In this document: in pieces, positions 62,890 through 64,000 of the stretch
How the letters are laid out: every line of letters starts with the position of its first letter
How positions within the stretch are numbered: the first letter of the stretch is position 1
NCBI RefSeq assembly: GCF_019399895.1
Contig: NC_091879.1
Coordinates: forward strand, 4,605,001-4,669,000
DNA: 64,000 nt
Reading direction: 5' to 3'
Origin: Cardiocondyla obscurior
Taxonomy: Eukaryota; Arthropoda; Insecta; Hymenoptera; Formicidae
The notes under the pieces: model-generated
The model's input: only the letters and a program-made list of their open reading frames with translations
Databases searched by the model: none
What the model was told of the DNA's origin: nothing
Program-made: the position numbers and the translations under genes

Positions 62890-63290
62890 CAACAGCCCTG
62901 CTTGGCAACGGGACCCTGGACCCTGGATCTCATACCTTCTGGAAGCTCTTTCGTCAGCTTCCGCTGACGCAGCATTGCATCAGCTCGCGTGATGCATCGG
63001 GAAGTCCCGTCTTTAACAAAGGGCTGATAAGCCACAAAGAGACTTCCTCTTGCGCTTCCTTGCTGGCGACGCGTCGGAGCGTCAGTCCAGCACTCGAAGT
63101 CGTTCCGCGCGCACGCGACGATTTTCATTTAACTTTGTATCGAATCTTCTTATTTCCTTTGTCATCGTCTGAATTCCTTTTTATATTGGTTTTATATTGG
63201 TGAAATATACTTTATTGATGGTACTTTTATTCTTGGGTTATTTTGCTATCCTGCGCATTCCCTATCCCGCGAGTTAGTGAGATTCCCAAA
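62778..63290 (+). repeat. 3' LTR of CsRn1-type element; first 112 bases also code for the Pol C-terminus
   Basis: Identical to the 5' LTR but for one base. It is preceded by a purine-rich GGGGCGGAGTGGA that can serve as polypurine tract. The pol frame continues to TAG at LTR positions 110-112. Confidence 0.93.
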
Positions 63291-63294
63291 TATG

Positions 63295-63698
63295 TATATA
63301 ACTAACTTACAATAACGCCGGTAACAGCATGCTGCTTGATAGCTGATGAGTCGCGATGTTCTCAGCTTGGCTGCTCGTATGCTTCTCTATCTCGTATTCG
63401 GTCTGCTTGGCTGCTTATCTGCGTGGCTGCTTATCTGCGTGGCTGCTTATCTGCGTGGCTGCTTATCTGCGTGGCTGCTGCTCGTAGTTACGCTGGTCAG
63501 GGGATGCTCAGGTTGCACGTCCGGCTCTCCCTTGCTTGTGGTCTTTTTCTATCTTCTCATTCATAAGTTGAATTTTCACAGATTTTTTATTTGTTTGTTG
63601 CAGAGGTCCCGCATTACCAGTCGGACGCCCAATAGACGGAAGGCGCCGACACAAGGGCGACTAAACTCCGGGGGGCGAATCCCACCGTTGCCACCAAT
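63295..63698 (-). other. 5' leader of Errantivirus-like element with 16-bp tandem repeat
   Basis: Between the nested element and the 5' LTR is about 400 bases of leader. It contains four tandem copies of GCTGCTTATCTGCGTG at 63410-63473, and the primer binding site at its right end. No gene is supported. Confidence 0.75.
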
Positions 63699-64000
63699 TG
63701 TTACACCGCAAGGGTGCTGTGGGGTTCGTTCTCCGGAGAGACTTATGTTTTTGGGAGAATAAAGTCGCCTCTTTGATATTTCTTGTTCACTTCTTTATTT
63801 CCTTCCTTCCTTTTTTACACTTGTCGATTAATTAAAGATTTCACACGAGATTCTGGTTAGCGACTGACTGTCCGGGCCGCGGCTGCCCCTATATATCTCC
63901 TACTGTTGCTATGCCAAAAATCATAGCAATCAGCGGAATCGCGGGTGGCAACCGCGACTGGCCTCGGACTTCGCGTCCCGGCCGGAAATGCCGGGTTACC
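63699..64000 (-). repeat. 5' LTR (right) of Errantivirus-like element, cut by window end
   Basis: Starts TGTTACACCGCAAGGG and matches 49988-50300 with several substitutions and indels. Only its inner ~300 bases are in the window. Confidence 0.88.

Larger units (their letters stand above)
57958..63290 (+). mobile_element. CsRn1-clade Ty3/Gypsy element, young and apparently intact
   Basis: Two 513 bp LTRs (57958-58470 and 62778-63290) differ by a single base by eye. The target duplication TATG is at 57954-57957 and 63291-63294. The primer binding site TTGGTGACCCCGACGTGATC directly follows the 5' LTR and fits tRNA-Trp, a known feature of the CsRn1 clade. The Gag has a CHCC-type knuckle, also typical of that clade. 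gag and pol overlap and are linked by a probable -1 frameshift signal. The element sits in the 5' leader of the Errantivirus-like element. Confidence 0.95.
49988..64000 (-). mobile_element. Errantivirus-like Ty3/Gypsy element (gag-pol plus decayed env), runs off the window
   Basis: Matching LTR sequence TGTTACACCGCAAGGGTGCT is found at 49988 and 63699. The element lies on the minus strand. The 5' LTR is at the right edge and the primer binding site reads TGGTGGCAACGGTGGGATTC just inside it, complementary to a tRNA-Leu-like 3' end (63677-63696). The large gag-pol ORF follows, then an env-like region, then the 3' LTR at left. A CsRn1-type element is nested in the 5' leader. The visible parts of the two LTRs differ by several indels and substitutions, so the insertion is older than the nested one. 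The two LTRs are assumed to belong to one element. Confidence 0.85.

Noticed and set aside
63410..63473. Evenly spaced 16 bp repeats as a CRISPR array
   Set aside because: There are no spacers between the units and the genome is eukaryotic; this is a simple tandem repeat.

Overview
This looks like insect nuclear DNA, most likely from a hymenopteran and plausibly an ant. That guess rests on the mix of transposon families, the AT-rich background, short GT-AG introns, and TATA plus TCAGT-type core promoters. No conserved host housekeeping gene was recognised. Almost everything that can be named is a mobile element or an endogenous virus-like element, in mixed orientation and deeply nested.

Layout. 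1-3720: decayed LINE with reverse transcriptase (RT) and RNase H, split by a solo LTR (1481-2216). 3722-13404: a ~9.7 kb block bounded by ~1.1 kb inverted repeats, holding a broken hAT-type transposase, a foldback element and a small spliced RGG-box gene. 14255-16292: second, 5'-truncated LINE of the same family. 17.4-23.7 kb: two TATA-driven genes for Pro/Ser-rich proteins whose ATG is apparently created by splicing, a third possible Pro-rich unit, and a mariner-like transposase remnant. 24425-31438: a non-autonomous DNA transposon whose left terminal inverted repeat (TIR) was hit by an apparently intact, young Ty3/Gypsy element (24461-30247). 31.5-33.5 kb: a hAT-type MITE, a degenerate THAP module and another foldback.

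33.5-35.1 kb: a divergent pair of small unrecognised genes, one with three exons. 35.4-49987: a Polinton/adintovirus-like (Maverick-like) gene block with capsid genes, maturation protease, phospholipase A2/pX-like protein, packaging ATPase, conserved unknown ORFs and integrase, mostly broken. No protein-primed DNA polymerase B is visible. It is interrupted by a decayed GC-rich Gypsy element (40838-47854) and, inside the integrase, by an Errantivirus-like Gypsy element with a decayed env (49988 to beyond the window end). That element carries a young CsRn1-clade Gypsy element (57958-63290).

The strongest new observations are: (1) a GGGAAAC slippery heptamer at the end of the CsRn1-type gag, followed by a predicted H-type pseudoknot; (2) two Pro-rich genes with the same A|TG split-start architecture and a similar C-terminal motif; (3) an array of hairpins with a constant core and covarying stems in the LTRs of the GC-rich Gypsy element; (4) the long-TIR composite element; (5) the multi-level nesting inside a virus-like element. 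All alignments were made by eye.
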